Below are positions 49,312-60,169 of a stretch of 64,000 nucleotides of DNA, one piece after another. The notes beneath the pieces are model-generated. The model searched no databases. It was not told where the DNA came from and worked only from the letters and a program-made list of their open reading frames with translations. The stretch is from Asterias rubens (lineage: Eukaryota > Echinodermata > Asteroidea > Forcipulatida > Asteriidae). How positions within the stretch are numbered: position 1 is the first letter of the stretch; every line of letters begins with the position of its first letter. The stretch is taken from positions 746,501-810,500 of the forward strand of contig NC_047083.1 of NCBI RefSeq assembly GCF_902459465.1, in the 5' to 3' direction. The position numbers and the translations under genes are program-made.

Positions 49312-50261
49312 ATAGGGTACCCTCTGGTCCTTTCTCTATGCTCTAACAATGGAGAAAGGGAATTTTCTTCCTCAATGCTCTAACCAAATTTCCTTTCTCC
49401 ATCTGTGGTCCTTTATCCATGCTCTGACTAACACTATGCTTGTGGTTAAGGGAATAAACAACAAATAAATTACACACTTCATGTTTCCATGGAGCTATAT
49501 AAACAGGAAATCCGTGGATATTAAACGTAGGTGTTGTGTTATTAGAAAAATCATGACTGAGACTGAGAGCCTGTTGAAGAAGGAGTAAATAGGGCTTGCA
49601 CCATTATCGTTCCAAAGCACCAAGTGAAATTGTTCGCCAGGTGCTGTTAAATTTAAATAATTTTTGTATCATTTTGAAGGGATGAGTGACATTAGTTTGA
49701 ACATGTTCATACACCCTGATTTCAAATTATTCGTTTACAAAATGTAAAATTTAGGCCTATCAATTTAATTGTGTAGCGTAAACTAAGATAGGTGGGATTG
49801 GTAATGGTAGGTTACTGGAGGAGGAATGGTAGGCTTGGTCAATTTGCTTATCACTTGGTCAGACATTCCATTCTTATCTTAGAAACTTGTCCAAACAACT
49901 TGGTGTGGGGTGTGGTGACACACAGACCATCACAAACCAGGAAGATATTGGATGAATCAATGATTGAGGCCACACGCTAGCCAAACTACCTAGTCCAAGA
50001 GGGTTTTTTATTGTTTGTTTGTTTATTTGTTTGTTTGTTTATTAGTTGGTGTGGGTGGGTGGGGAGGGGGAGTGGGATAGCACAGTACAGTATATTCAGG
50101 GAAGAAAATAAGGAGTCACAATGAAGCTGGCCCAAAGGTTCTATCAATATTATTTTCTTCAAAAAAGCTTTTAAACTTTCACTCCTGAGAGGTAAGTTTC
50201 TAAAATTACAGCAAAATTCAACAATTCCTTCAATTACAACTTCATCGACAACCTAAGGAAA

Positions 50262-50390
50262 AGTTTCCGTATGGCGCCACCACTTTTTCATTCGATATGA
50301 AATAATATAGTATCTAATTTACCTCAATGAGGTATCCCTTTTTTTTAAAAATGAGTGAAAAGGTGGTGGCGCCATACGGAAAGTTATCCA
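50262..50390. mobile_element. Fold-back element, family E
   Basis: Nearly palindromic, about 129 bp. Left TTTCCGTATGGCGCCACCAC, right GTGGTGGCGCCATACGGAAA, core with ACCTCAATGAGGTATCCC. The reverse complement of this copy matches the one at 61466-61606 closely. Confidence 0.85.
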
Positions 50391-51894
50391 TACCTAACAC
50401 CAAAATGTGAAAAAGTTGCAGTCATAAACTAATTTTTCATAAGGCTTTCCCACTGAACAGTTTTATGATAAATATATCATAATTCTTTGTCCAATTCCAG
50501 ATTTCTCATGCTCCAATATGAAAAACAAATTTCGATAGTCACAGTTACAACTTCTTCTTGTAAATTGCCATTGTTAAAAATGCATTTGCCCGGACACAAA
50601 TCATAATTTTTAAAAGCAGTGTCATTGAGAATAAGGTTAAATAAATAGTGTTATTCATCAGTCTACTCCCAAGCCATTATACCATTAACAAGACCTCCAA
50701 CTGTCTCGACACAACCTCCATGCACATGTTCAATTTACCGTGATTGTCTAAGTCAGTCAACCGTACCAACACGGCCTGCGAATTCACTAATCTCCGCTCA
50801 GCGGAGGAAATTTTCCCGGACACCAACTCGTCATCTAAAATCTTACAAATTTCACTCTTACTTCCACCGAAGATTCAGAGAAAGAAGTCTATCAAAAAAT
50901 CCACATGCATGTAGAAATTCATTGGGTGTTTAAAAATACGTATATAGGTTACTTACCAGGTTCGCTTAATTATTTTCCAGCCAGAATGAAGTGGGTCTCC
51001 TTTGTGGTGACAGACGATCTCACATTATTGTGGTGTAAATTTTTCGTGCTTGAGAGTGTGCGATCTTCCAGCACCGCGAAAAATATCCATTTGAACGCAT
51101 AAAAGAAGAAAATAATTAATTGGACGATACTATTTATTAGTAGGGGTGTCCCAATTTGCGGGCAATCACTTTCACCCACGAGAGGGCGCTATAGCATTTT
51201 GATGTTTTGTCACAGAAAGATAAATACAAGGTTTTATCAGATTGATAAATAATATCTATAATAATAAATGAATAATAAAAAAATAATAACAAACACATAA
51301 ATGACCAATAAATTGTGTACTGTGTTTATTGAAAATAAAGTATTGCTTTATACAGTTTATGGTTTTATAACATCATATTGTAATAAAACATTACATTGTG
51401 TAAAATAATTCTTAAAATAATTTCTAATTTAAAAATTAGGAAATTGGATAAAAGCACTGTCAAGTGTGTAAGTACATGAACAAATTTACCTAAACTTGAA
51501 AATACAGGTGTATATATTATTTGTGTTTTACAGTACTCAGTTATGCCCAAAGATAAGAAATAAATGACAGATATTTACAAACTTTCAAAACTACTCATGA
51601 TGACACAAAATTTAAATATTTCTACTTAATACTGAATATGTGTAAAATAAGCAGTGCGTGTATCAGTTACTGTGGATAAATATAAAAAGGTGATACATTT
51701 TTTTTACTTGTATACCGTGATTGAGATACAAGTGTCTACCTTTCAAAAAAAAAAATTCAAACACTATATAAATATGTATCCTAATATTAAGAAGGCACTG
51801 AGGTACTGTTTGACACTTTTCAAAAATATTTTAGTTATAAACTGTTACATTTTAAGAATAAAGAATTTCCAGAATAGATACAAAAATTCAAGAG

Positions 51895-52110
51895 CAACCT
51901 TAGAACCTCGGGACTGCAAGGAAACTCTGGTGAAGCAACTTTGCCACACTCACCATTTCAGGCCCTCAAAAAAAAACCTTGGCACCCACAGCAATTGTCG
52001 TAGTGCCCTGTGCTTTTTCTGTTATGCCTTTGCAAAGTTTCAGTAGTAATTTATTTATATTTTCCTCATCGAAGTGCCGTTACCAGAGGAGCATTGCTGC
52101 GCCCCGTCAA
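51895..52110. repeat. Dispersed repeat family G copy (diverged)
   Basis: Contains GTAGTGCCCTGTGCTTTTTC, TGCCTTTGCAAAGTTTCAGT and TACCAGAGGAGCATTGCTG. It accounts for the 3' part of a 130-codon open frame. Confidence 0.45.
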
Positions 52111-52582
52111 AAGCAAAGTTGAAGGCATGTCATTAACGGATAAGAACCAAAAGCAATAGACCCTTCCCATGAAATATGTAAATTGCACTCAGCGCGTGCG
52201 CACTAACGTTTTGGTTGGCAAAATGAGGGAACATCGCGCTGTTTTGTACACGACTAATGGCTGCGTGACGCAGATGCGATTGCGCGTCTGCTCAGTGCAC
52301 AACTCTATGGCGTTTGCCAACCAACAGGGTCACATGTGTGGCCAATTAACTCACTTAATACCTCAGAAGCAGCTTGAATAAACACATATTTTAAAAAAGG
52401 CTCTGGAATATTCATTTAAAAGGACAGCATAATTAAGAGACAAATATTCATTTCAAGAATCTTTTTATGATAGTTTCTAGAAACTGCTATTCTTTGGTAG
52501 AACAATATTTTTAACTAGATAAGCAGTTTCTAAATTTCTTGGTGTCAAATTACTTATAGAAAATTTTTTTTCAGAAGAATTC

Positions 52583-52826
52583 AGGGCCCAATTTCATAGA
52601 GCTGCTAAGCACAAAAATGTGCTTAGCATGAAATTTCTTCCTTGATAAAAACAAGATTACCTGCCAAATTTCCAAGTGATTTTCAGGATAAGCAAACAAC
52701 AGCTGAATACCAGTAACAAGCAATATGTAACAAATGGAAATTTAGTTGATAATCCTGTTTTATGAAGGAAGATGTTTCATGCTAAGCAAATTTTGGTGCT
52801 AAGCAGCTCTATAAAATTGGGCCCTG
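52583..52826. mobile_element. Fold-back element, family B, complete
   Basis: Best preserved copy: AGGGCCCAATTTCATAGAGC at the left and GCTCTATAAAATTGGGCCCT at the right, with AAGCACAAAAATGTGCTTAG and its mirror forming inner hairpins. About 244 bp, no coding capacity. Confidence 0.85.
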
Positions 52827-53084
52827 GTGCCTTCACAACAGGCATGATGTTTGGCAGTTGGAAACTGTAGGAAAATGATAATGAGTGCAGTGGCTGATAT
52901 ATATATGGTAGCTTTGATTGCTTTTCACTTTCCAGCTATTGAATGACAAACTTGATGTTTTTTCTGGGGTAAAACAAAAAGGGTAATCCTTTCTCATTTC
53001 TGCTTCTCAAACACTGATAAACATTGAGTCATCACCTCCGTACACATTTTGGCACTTTCACAAATAACAAGAAACTGATGTTGG

Positions 53085-53465
53085 AACCAGAATTGTTCGG
53101 TTCTTACCATACTCGCATCTAGCCGAAATAATTTGTTTCTTAACATATCCACATTCAAGCAGGTATTGTTCGGTTCTTAACGTATCCACATCCAGCAGAA
53201 ATAATGCTGTTTCTTTAACATATCCACATCCAGCAGCCTGTATTGCTTGGTTCTTAACGTATCCACATCTACATGTAGAAGGTATTGTTTGGTTCTTAAC
53301 ATATCCAAATCCAGCAGGTATTGTTTGGTTCTTCACATAGCCACATCTAGCACTAGCAGGTACTGTTTAATTGTAAACACATCCAAATCTTGCAGGTATT
53401 GTTTGGTTCTTAATAACATAACCGCATCCGGCAGTAATAGTTTGTTTCTCCAGCAGGTGTTGTTC
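53085..53465. repeat. ~35-45-bp minisatellite just past the TSP-C stop
   Basis: About ten diverged units with GGTTCTTAACATATCCACAT and CAGCAGGTATTGTTTGG. It starts about 50 nt downstream of the TSP-C stop codon, so it probably lies in the 3' UTR. Open frames on both strands here (113 and 92 codons) are products of the repeat. Confidence 0.85.
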
Positions 53466-53512
53466 GGCTCTGAAGCTAGTCCTATAGTTTCTTTAGGTAA
53501 AGATAGATTATT

Positions 53513-56500
53513 TCACCGCCTCCTCTTGTGTCTTTTCTCCCAGTCAGGATCCCCTTGTAATCGGTTCATCAATTTCTTCTCTTCATAACGGACGGGTCCA
53601 AGACGCCGAAAGAGCACAGCTAAAGCCACGACTGTCATCAACTGCAAAAAAAAAGAATTTTCAAAGTTACAATTATTTTAATTAACTTATCTTGTACACG
53701 ATACAGGTGTTTGAACCTGCACTAAAATTCTCCATTAACAGTTATCCGCCAGCCCAAAGCAAGATAAAACACCTAAGGCCAAGTCGAACGTTTAATTGGG
53801 CCTACGCTTGCACTCATGGTGCCCCGTAAAATAGGCATCCAGACAAAGAGCACCCAATCCTCTCTCATTCTTCAATGATCCTGTGTAACTGTCATCACGT
53901 CAAAATACTTGCATTTTGACACACACAGCGTATTAAAAGAATCATTAAAGTACCCAAAAGCGTGCATGCAAAGTAGTCACCCTTGGGAGTCAATCGGCAA
54001 TAGACCAATCCATTAGGCTCTGCCCACAACGCATGTGTGAGCAAGAACACGTGAGCCTCTCCAATGAATTTCTGTACAAATCTGCTGCGCACGCCAACCA
54101 TACGCACACGCATGTCGGACTTTGTCGGATCTTTGTTGCATTGTGATTGGTCAATACGCAATGGGGCAGAGCTTAATGGATCGGTCTATTGATTTGACTG
54201 GCACATCCCTACCAGGGGTTGGTGACGCAAGGTATTGATACAGCCTGCTGCCAAGGGTGGGTTAAGGGCAGAGGAAGGAAGTGAAATGGAGAATGGAAGC
54301 TACTGAACTTACCTCCGCTAAAAACAGAGCAGCACAAGCAATAGCAAGTATTTTTGTGAAGAGTTCCAACCACTTGTATAACAACTCGCTGCAGTTCTGT
54401 AAAGTAAGACGGTAATAAGCATTTTTTATATTTAAAGGCAGTGGACACTACTGGTAATTACTCAAAATATTTATTAGCATAAAACCTCACTTGGTAACGA
54501 GTAGTGGGGAGAGGTTGGTAGTATAAAACATTGTGAGAAACGGCTCCCTCTGAAGTGCCATAGTTTTCGAGAAAGAAGTAATTTTCCATGAATTTGATTA
54601 CGAGACCTCAGATTTAGAACTTGAGGTCTCGAAATCAACCATCTAAACGCACAAAACTTTGTGTGACAAGGGTGTTTTTTCTTTCATTATTATCTCGCAA
54701 GTTCGAAGACCGATTGAGCTCAAATTTTCACAGGCTTGTTATTTTATGCATATGTTGAGATACACCAACTGTGAAGGCTAGTCTTGGACAATTACCAATA
54801 GTGTCCACTGCCTTTAAATAAACACAACTTGCTACAGCGTTGGTGATTTTAAGAACTGGAAACAAATATCTGAAGGCTTGACTCGTATAAAGTATAGTTT
54901 TAGGATAACAAAAAAAATATTTTATACAAGGTCAGACTTGAACTGATGCCACAATCCCCTGAAGTGAAAAGGCAAGGCAGGGCCACCGACAGGGCACACT
55001 TTCACAGGGCTGCTTAAGCACAAAAACTAGCTAAGCATAAAACATATTGGTTACTAGAGTAAGGTTACCAGGCCAATACTGCTCCACATGTACAGTAAGT
55101 GACTGGTTTCCGGCAAAATTTTGCTTAGCAAAAAATTATTCAACACATGTTTCTACTTAAGCAGCTCTATGAACTTGGGTCATGGGCCCAACTTCATACA
55201 TGTAGCTGTTTAAGCATGAAAAGTAGCCAAGCACAACAAAAAGTATGCTTACAATTAAAGTTACCAGCCAAACTATCATTCGATGTGTACAATCTCTGAC
55301 TGGTATCCTGCTCATTTCTGATTAGCAACAAGCAATTTTTTCTGCTTAAACAGCTCTAAGATATCAGGGGTTGATTTCACAAAGAGTTAGGACTAGTCCT
55401 AACTTAGGACTAGTCCTAGGAGATATACAAATTGCATGGATATGTACTAAGTTAGGACGATGTAAATGGTCGACACTCGAGATAAAGACTAGTCCCAACT
55501 CTTTGTGAAATCCATCCCAGGACTCGGTTGGTTTGTTTACCTGACTATGCATGTACTTATTGGGATAGGTCGTCAAATCACGGTCCGAGCAAAGACTTAA
55601 GTTCATTGGCATCGGCGCGTTCATGTTATTGGACGTCATCGTACAGCAGGACGGTGGAATGGTCGGGACGTCCCTGTCCCTAAAATGTGACAACCCTTCA
55701 ATACGATGCCATTCGCTTGTTATCCACTCTGTGTATGACAGGCTTCCACAACACTCAAACTAAAAAACAAATTATCAAATGGTTAAAGTGAAGGTTTACG
55801 CTTTGTAATCACTCATCAATGGCAATAAGAACGTTTGGTAAGAATCCTACAGCAGCTTTCGATAGTATAAAGCATTTTGAGTAACATTTCATTTTGAAGT
55901 AATGTGGTTTTGGAAAAAGATGTCAATTTTCATGCCACAAATTTTGAATCTGAGAATTGTGACTGTCAGTAACATTTCTCTGAATTCGTATTCCTATTAG
56001 GGATTATGCTTCCTGCGTGGTGATATTTGCTCCAAAGTTTTTGAGCGATATCTCAAAAACACGACCGTCTTTTGAAAGGAAAAACATTCCACCATAATCA
56101 GAGTCCAACAGTTTGTGTGTGGAGTTTGTGAATAGTGTTGGGTTTTGTTTCAGTGAGAGAGGGTCCTAGTAAGAAGTACCTGAATCTGAACGGAATCGAT
56201 GCTTTTGGTCAGTTCTTCAAACCCGTACAATCCATACTCCTCCTTAACATTCGTCAGAAGACTACTGGCAATATTTCCCTGCAGCTGCATCAAGATTTGA
56301 AAACAACAAAAAATACAACAAAATAGTAAGTCCAAGTCTCGACACTCAGGGGTGACAGATCTTGTTCTTCAGCTGTGCCACGCATCTGCAACAATCTACA
56401 ACTTAATCTAAGATCCTGTCTTTGTAATACAAAATTCATCTCTTCTCAAAACTTATCTTATGTCATAGGTTTTCAAGAAGTAATTTTGTTGTGTCTGGTG

Positions 56501-57976
56501 TTTTTTGTGTGTTTCTACTGCGCCTTGAACACCCATCAGGGTGGATATGTGCGGATTACAGGTCTATTTAATAATTACTACTATTATTATTAATTGGCCT
56601 AGACTATTGATTTAAATAGTGTGATTTGTTCTTACCTGAAAATAAAATATGAAATTGAAAATACCGCCTCCAATTGTGAGAACAAACGCCACGATGATGA
56701 GACTGAAATACTGAAAATACCAAAGAAAAATAGAAAACATCAATCAGACCAGTAAGTATAAAGTTTTTTTGAGGCATAAATCTGGACTTTTTGGATTACA
56801 AATTACCAGAGTAAAGTGGTATTATTTCTCATCCATGGGGAATACAGTCCAGGGGAAGCCCCAGGAGTCGTATATCCTCCAGTAAAGCCCAGTTCATACT
56901 TCATGCGAATCGAATTTGACATGAATTTGACGTAACAACTCTCCTTTCACAGCGATATTCGCAAGTGAGTTGCCCAGAGGTGAACTGCTGCGAATTATTC
57001 GTTGCGAATTTGTGACGTCAACATTCGCTTTGCATTCGCAGAAAGTATGAGCTGGGCGCTGGGCTTAACCCCCCACGCACTTTCAAACTGTCCCCGTCTA
57101 CAATAGGGACCTATTCCTTGATGGGGTTCCGGCTGCACATACCCCAGAGTTTTACCGCTTACCAGAGCAGGGGATGCTATCCCTGGGGGTAGCCCATTTG
57201 CCAGGGCAACCTGGGGGGAAGTGTGAAAAGGGTTAGGGTAAGGGTTAGGGTTAGGGTTAGGGTTAGGGTTAGGGTTAGGGTTAGGGTTAGGGTTAGGGTT
57301 AGGGTTAGGGTTAGGGTCAACTCACCCACAGTAGGGTACATCTGTGCATGGAACACAGTCCACACACGCCAATAAAAGCAATCAACAGTACGATGATGCC
57401 CACTCCTGCTGGCACAATGTTACACACGTAGTAGAATATGCCGACAATGTGAAGAGCGCCCTCTCTGGCTGGGTGTTGCCAGATTGTGATAAAGATCCAA
57501 ACGCTGACCCCGATAGCAGCTGAAGCAATGATCTGAAATGTCCAATTCAATTCAATTCAATCAATTAATCCCAAATAAAAATAATGAATATAATGATCAA
57601 TTTTTGTATAGCGCAATCACAGAGAAGTCTCATGCGCTTTGAGATGAAAACAAAAGAGAAGTAAAAGTTAATAAAGATGTGAAGTAATTACAAAAGCAAA
57701 ATTTAGTTGATACAGCAAGAAATACTAACTGCTGATTTCACAATGACTAAAACAAGTATTTTCACCTAGTGATTTGCGCAATTTGTTTAACAACCAATGT
57801 TTGTTTGAGAGAGATTGGCTGTTGTCAGCTTGGTATTTATATCCCCTTGGTGTTCCCTTGAGGGGAAGATCATATAAACAAACAAATAAACCTACCATGA
57901 GTACGAGGTTGAAGAAATGGGCGCAGCACTTTGCACGAGTGACACCTTTATATCGCTTATCGATCCCGGATGCCAT
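53513..57976 (-). CDS. Tetraspanin TSP-C, divergent, 299 aa, 7 coding exons
   Basis: Complete tetraspanin-like gene. Coding exons in transcript order: 57976-57896, 57532-57326, 56710-56636, 56284-56180, 55759-55541, 54396-54313 and 53641-53513 (81, 207, 75, 105, 219, 84 and 129 nt), all phase 0 with GT-AG introns. The ATG has G at -3 and +4, and an in-frame TAG lies upstream at 57991-57989. The large loop has CCG (159-161), PPSCC (Cys194/195), Cys213 and Cys231, so six cysteines are kept; an N-L-S sequon is at Asn209. Differences from TSP-A and TSP-B: the usual GCxGAxxE after TM2 is replaced by GVCGLCSMHR (82-91), TM3 has no acidic residue, and the 31-residue tail is strongly basic, ending KRHKRRR. 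Introns hold MITE and fold-back copies and a telomeric repeat tract. It is probably functional, since the frame is open through seven exons, but sits in a divergent branch. Confidence 0.95.
54431..54819 (+). mobile_element. MITE-like element, family A, full length, in TSP-C intron
   Basis: About 389 bp inside the intron between exons 55759-55541 and 54396-54313. Terminal repeats TTTAAAGGCAGTGGACACTA and TAGTGTCCACTGCCTTTAAA are perfect over 20 bp. The central palindrome is intact. It starts 34 bp from the exon edge at 54396. Confidence 0.9.
55000..55180. mobile_element. Fold-back element, family B (short form), in TSP-C intron
   Basis: TTTCACAGGGCTGCTTAAGC at the left and TAAGCAGCTCTATGAACTTG at the right. 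Confidence 0.65.
55186..55362. mobile_element. Fold-back element, family B (short form), in TSP-C intron
   Basis: TGGGCCCAACTTCATACATG at the left and TTAAACAGCTCTAAGATATC at the right. It lies between another family B copy and a family C copy, three fold-back elements in a row. Confidence 0.65.
55371..55516. mobile_element. Fold-back element, family C, in TSP-C intron
   Basis: GATTTCACAAAGAGTTAGGA and CCCAACTCTTTGTGAAATCC are the ends; ACTAGTCCTAACTTAGGACT sits inside the left arm. The right end is about 25 bp from the splice donor of exon 55759-55541. Confidence 0.8.
55790..56090. mobile_element. Second MITE-like family, copy in TSP-C intron
   Basis: Starts near GTGAAGGTTTACGCTTTGTA and carries AGCAGCTTTCGATAGTATAA, ATGTGGTTTTGGAAAAAGAT and GCGATATCTCAAAAACACGA. 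The same block order is found at 20341-20682; the right end is not clear. Confidence 0.5.
56515..56592 (+). repeat. Retroposon 3' tail fragment with (ATT)n in TSP-C intron
   Basis: CTGCGCCTTGAACACCCATC, then an ATT run. It resembles the 3' end of the SINE at 32422-32825 (GCGCCTTGAGTACC). Confidence 0.5.
57230..57316 (+). repeat. Interstitial telomeric repeat (TTAGGG)n
   Basis: About 14 units of the vertebrate-type telomeric hexamer, perfect after the first two slightly altered units. It lies in TSP-C intron 2 and its edge is 9 nt from the end of exon 57532-57326. The G-rich strand is the template strand of TSP-C, so the pre-mRNA would carry CCCUAA repeats right after the 5' splice site. Confidence 0.97.
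57588..57650. repeat. Retroposon tail-like fragment in TSP-C intron 1
   Basis: ATTTTTGTATAGCGCAATCA and CATGCGCTTTGAGATG, similar to the fragment at 14736-14790. Confidence 0.4.
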
Positions 57977-58254
57977 AGCTGTTGATGACTAGAGAGTTTA
58001 TTTCGCTTGAAACTGTAGATGAAAATGGAATAAATGTAACATTAATATGGTGTACATTTTAAGACAAGACAGGTCTGAGCAAATAGCTCATTCTGAGCAA
58101 ATAGCTCATCAGGCCAGTGTTTATTACCGATTTCCATGAGTTAGAATAAATATTGAGTTTCTGGGAACTGTTTGCAAGCCTTAAATACATTTTTATTTTG
58201 TCTAAAGCAATTTATATTTTGATTTATTTAATTTCATTTTGTTGTAAAAGGTGA

Positions 58255-58480
58255 GTCCCATCAGATGTCCAGGCCTCGAAAATAAAACCAAGGCAGCTAC
58301 AGCAAATGGCATGGTGCCCTTTGCTTTAGCTGTGGTTCCATTTGCAAAGTTCCACTACAAATTTACATTTTCCTCACAGCGGCCCCCTCACTATAGGAAA
58401 ATTGCCTGCTTCGTTTTTGAAAGATCAAGGGCACTAAAGCATTTTCTCTATGGAATATTGTAAAATTCTATTGTAGCTCT
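58255..58480. repeat. Dispersed repeat family G copy
   Basis: AATGGCATGGTGCCCTTTGC, TTTGCAAAGTTCCACTACAA and AAGATCAAGGGCACTAAAGC. A further piece with GGGGCACCAAGGCAATTAT follows at 58855-58935, after an intervening AT-rich block (58540-58850). Confidence 0.5.
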
Positions 58481-59530
58481 ATAAGGCCGAGTAAAAAAAC
58501 AAACATGTTTCACGTCCGCGTTTTTCAAAAAAAGGAGGAAGAGGGGCTTTTTATTTTTTATTTTTTATTTCAAGATGGCCGCCATTCTTTCTTAAAATGT
58601 CAAATATCCGTTGTTTTTTTTACTGCTGAAATACACAAAACATAAATGAAACAATTTAGTCGAGGCATTTAGACAAGACATTCATAAATTGTTTTTCCGA
58701 GATCATTTCAAATAACCCTATTTAAAAAAATAATAATAATATAAAAAAAATATTTTAAAAAAGTGCATAAAAAAATAAAATAAAAAATAAAATAAAAAAG
58801 GAGGCGTCCTGTAAAAAGGAAGCGGGCGGGGACGCGAAACATGTTTTTTTTACTTGGCCTAAGGGGCACCAAGGCAATTATACAGGGCAAATGGAGGCAA
58901 CTGTTTCCATTGCTTTTATAAAGTATCAAGCCAGTTGTTTTTTTGTTCAACACCAGCCTACACGCTACAAAAAACAAAACTTACTTTATAAGTAAATTAA
59001 TCAAGACTTTTTCCCCTATAATTTTATGCATGAACACAAGATGTAAACAGGACAAATTGACACATAATGAACAGACAAAATTATAAATTTCTGGCCCATT
59101 GGTAATTACTAGTAATCAAATTCAATTCATAATATTGATTTGTGCAGATTGCATAATATATTGATTTGCCTAGAACAGATTGCAACAGATGTGTAGACAA
59201 TAGGCTGAATGAGTAGTAGGCCAGTTGTTTTGATGAAGCTCCAAAACTAAACAATATCTGTGTAAGAGATGCTCTACTGATGAGCAAATGAACAACTAAG
59301 AATAAAAATCCAACAAGCTTTTGCGAATTCATGTATAGTTTTTGTGTTGATGTATAGATTTTGCCTGTTTATTGTTAATTCAACCTTTCTTAAATTTGTA
59401 AAAACTTTGTCAATTTCAACCTTTTTTTGTTGTTTTTTATTCAGATTAAAACAAATCATTAGTAACTAATTATCATTTAACAAATTATGAGCTCTGAACA
59501 GTTTAGTCTTCAATAGGTTTTTTAATTTCA

Positions 59531-60169
59531 TCATTGAGTCCGACTGGCGGACTTCTGGAGGGAATTTTAAGCAACCTTCTACAATCAGTACATTTTCAAG
59601 AAAACTTAAACACTACTTGCTAGATACTTATCTGTAATGCCATCAAACTCTAATGTTGTTCTTTTTAATCGTTTGCTTTGTTTGGTCTCAGCTGTCAGCT
59701 TGTGTACCTGTGTGTCTGTGTCTCTCAAATAGGGAATACTTCGGTACACTAGTAGTAATCGGCGTCTTACTTCACGAAAGCATATTCCTTATAACCCTAT
59801 AATTCATGACTTTAATAGTACGAGTCCATTTAATGATGACTCGCCTTTGTGTTGTTTGTAGGCCTACACCTATCGTCTGACCATGTTGTCCCTTGTCTTT
59901 GTCTTTGTTTGTGTTCCTTAGTATCATGTTTGTCTGTCAATAGGTTAGGGCACAAAAGCATTTTGCTTAACCTAACACCTAAATGTTGTCTTTAAATTAC
60001 TTCTTGTTTATTTTTTTTGAAGTATTGTGTACCTAATCATACCTCATACTATATTGCTTGTTTTAATTTTGACATAAATGTACGCTATTGTATTATTGTT
60101 TTGTATGACAGCATTGAAATAAATGTACTGTTTGGTCCATTGAGTCCGACTGGCGGACTTCTGGAGGGA
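59531..60169 (+). mobile_element. Possible decayed retroelement bounded by a 32-bp direct repeat
   Basis: CATTGAGTCCGACTGGCGGA followed by CTTCTGGAGGGA occurs at both 59531-59564 and 60138-60169. Just inside the left copy, one frame ends in FSRKLKHYLLDTYL and a stop, which resembles the C-terminal tail of many non-LTR reverse transcriptase proteins (known family trait). No catalytic reverse transcriptase motif is visible, so this would be only a remnant. Confidence 0.35.

Larger units (their letters stand above)
18810..53084. other. Long gene-poor stretch between TSP-B and TSP-C
   Basis: No coding gene recognised over about 34 kb. The content is MITE family A, fold-back families B, C, D and E, tRNA-derived SINEs, several minisatellites and a dispersed repeat with GGTGCCCTTTGCAAAG. 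It should also contain the upstream non-coding exon and promoter of TSP-B, which I could not locate. Longest open frames: 134 codons at 42395-41991 (minus), 135 codons at 40412-40005 (minus, repeat-derived) and 130 codons at 51654-52046. Confidence 0.6.

Noticed and set aside
51654..52046. 130-codon open frame as a gene
   Set aside because: Lysine- and asparagine-rich AT sequence followed by a family G repeat; no domain or splice partner.
53058..53588. Open frames of 92 and 113 codons on opposite strands
   Set aside because: Both are products of the minisatellite behind TSP-C; the plus-strand frame also runs into the TSP-C last exon in antisense.
57177..57365. Open frame rich in Leu-Thr on the minus strand
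   Set aside because: It is the translation of the CCCTAA telomeric repeat inside a TSP-C intron.
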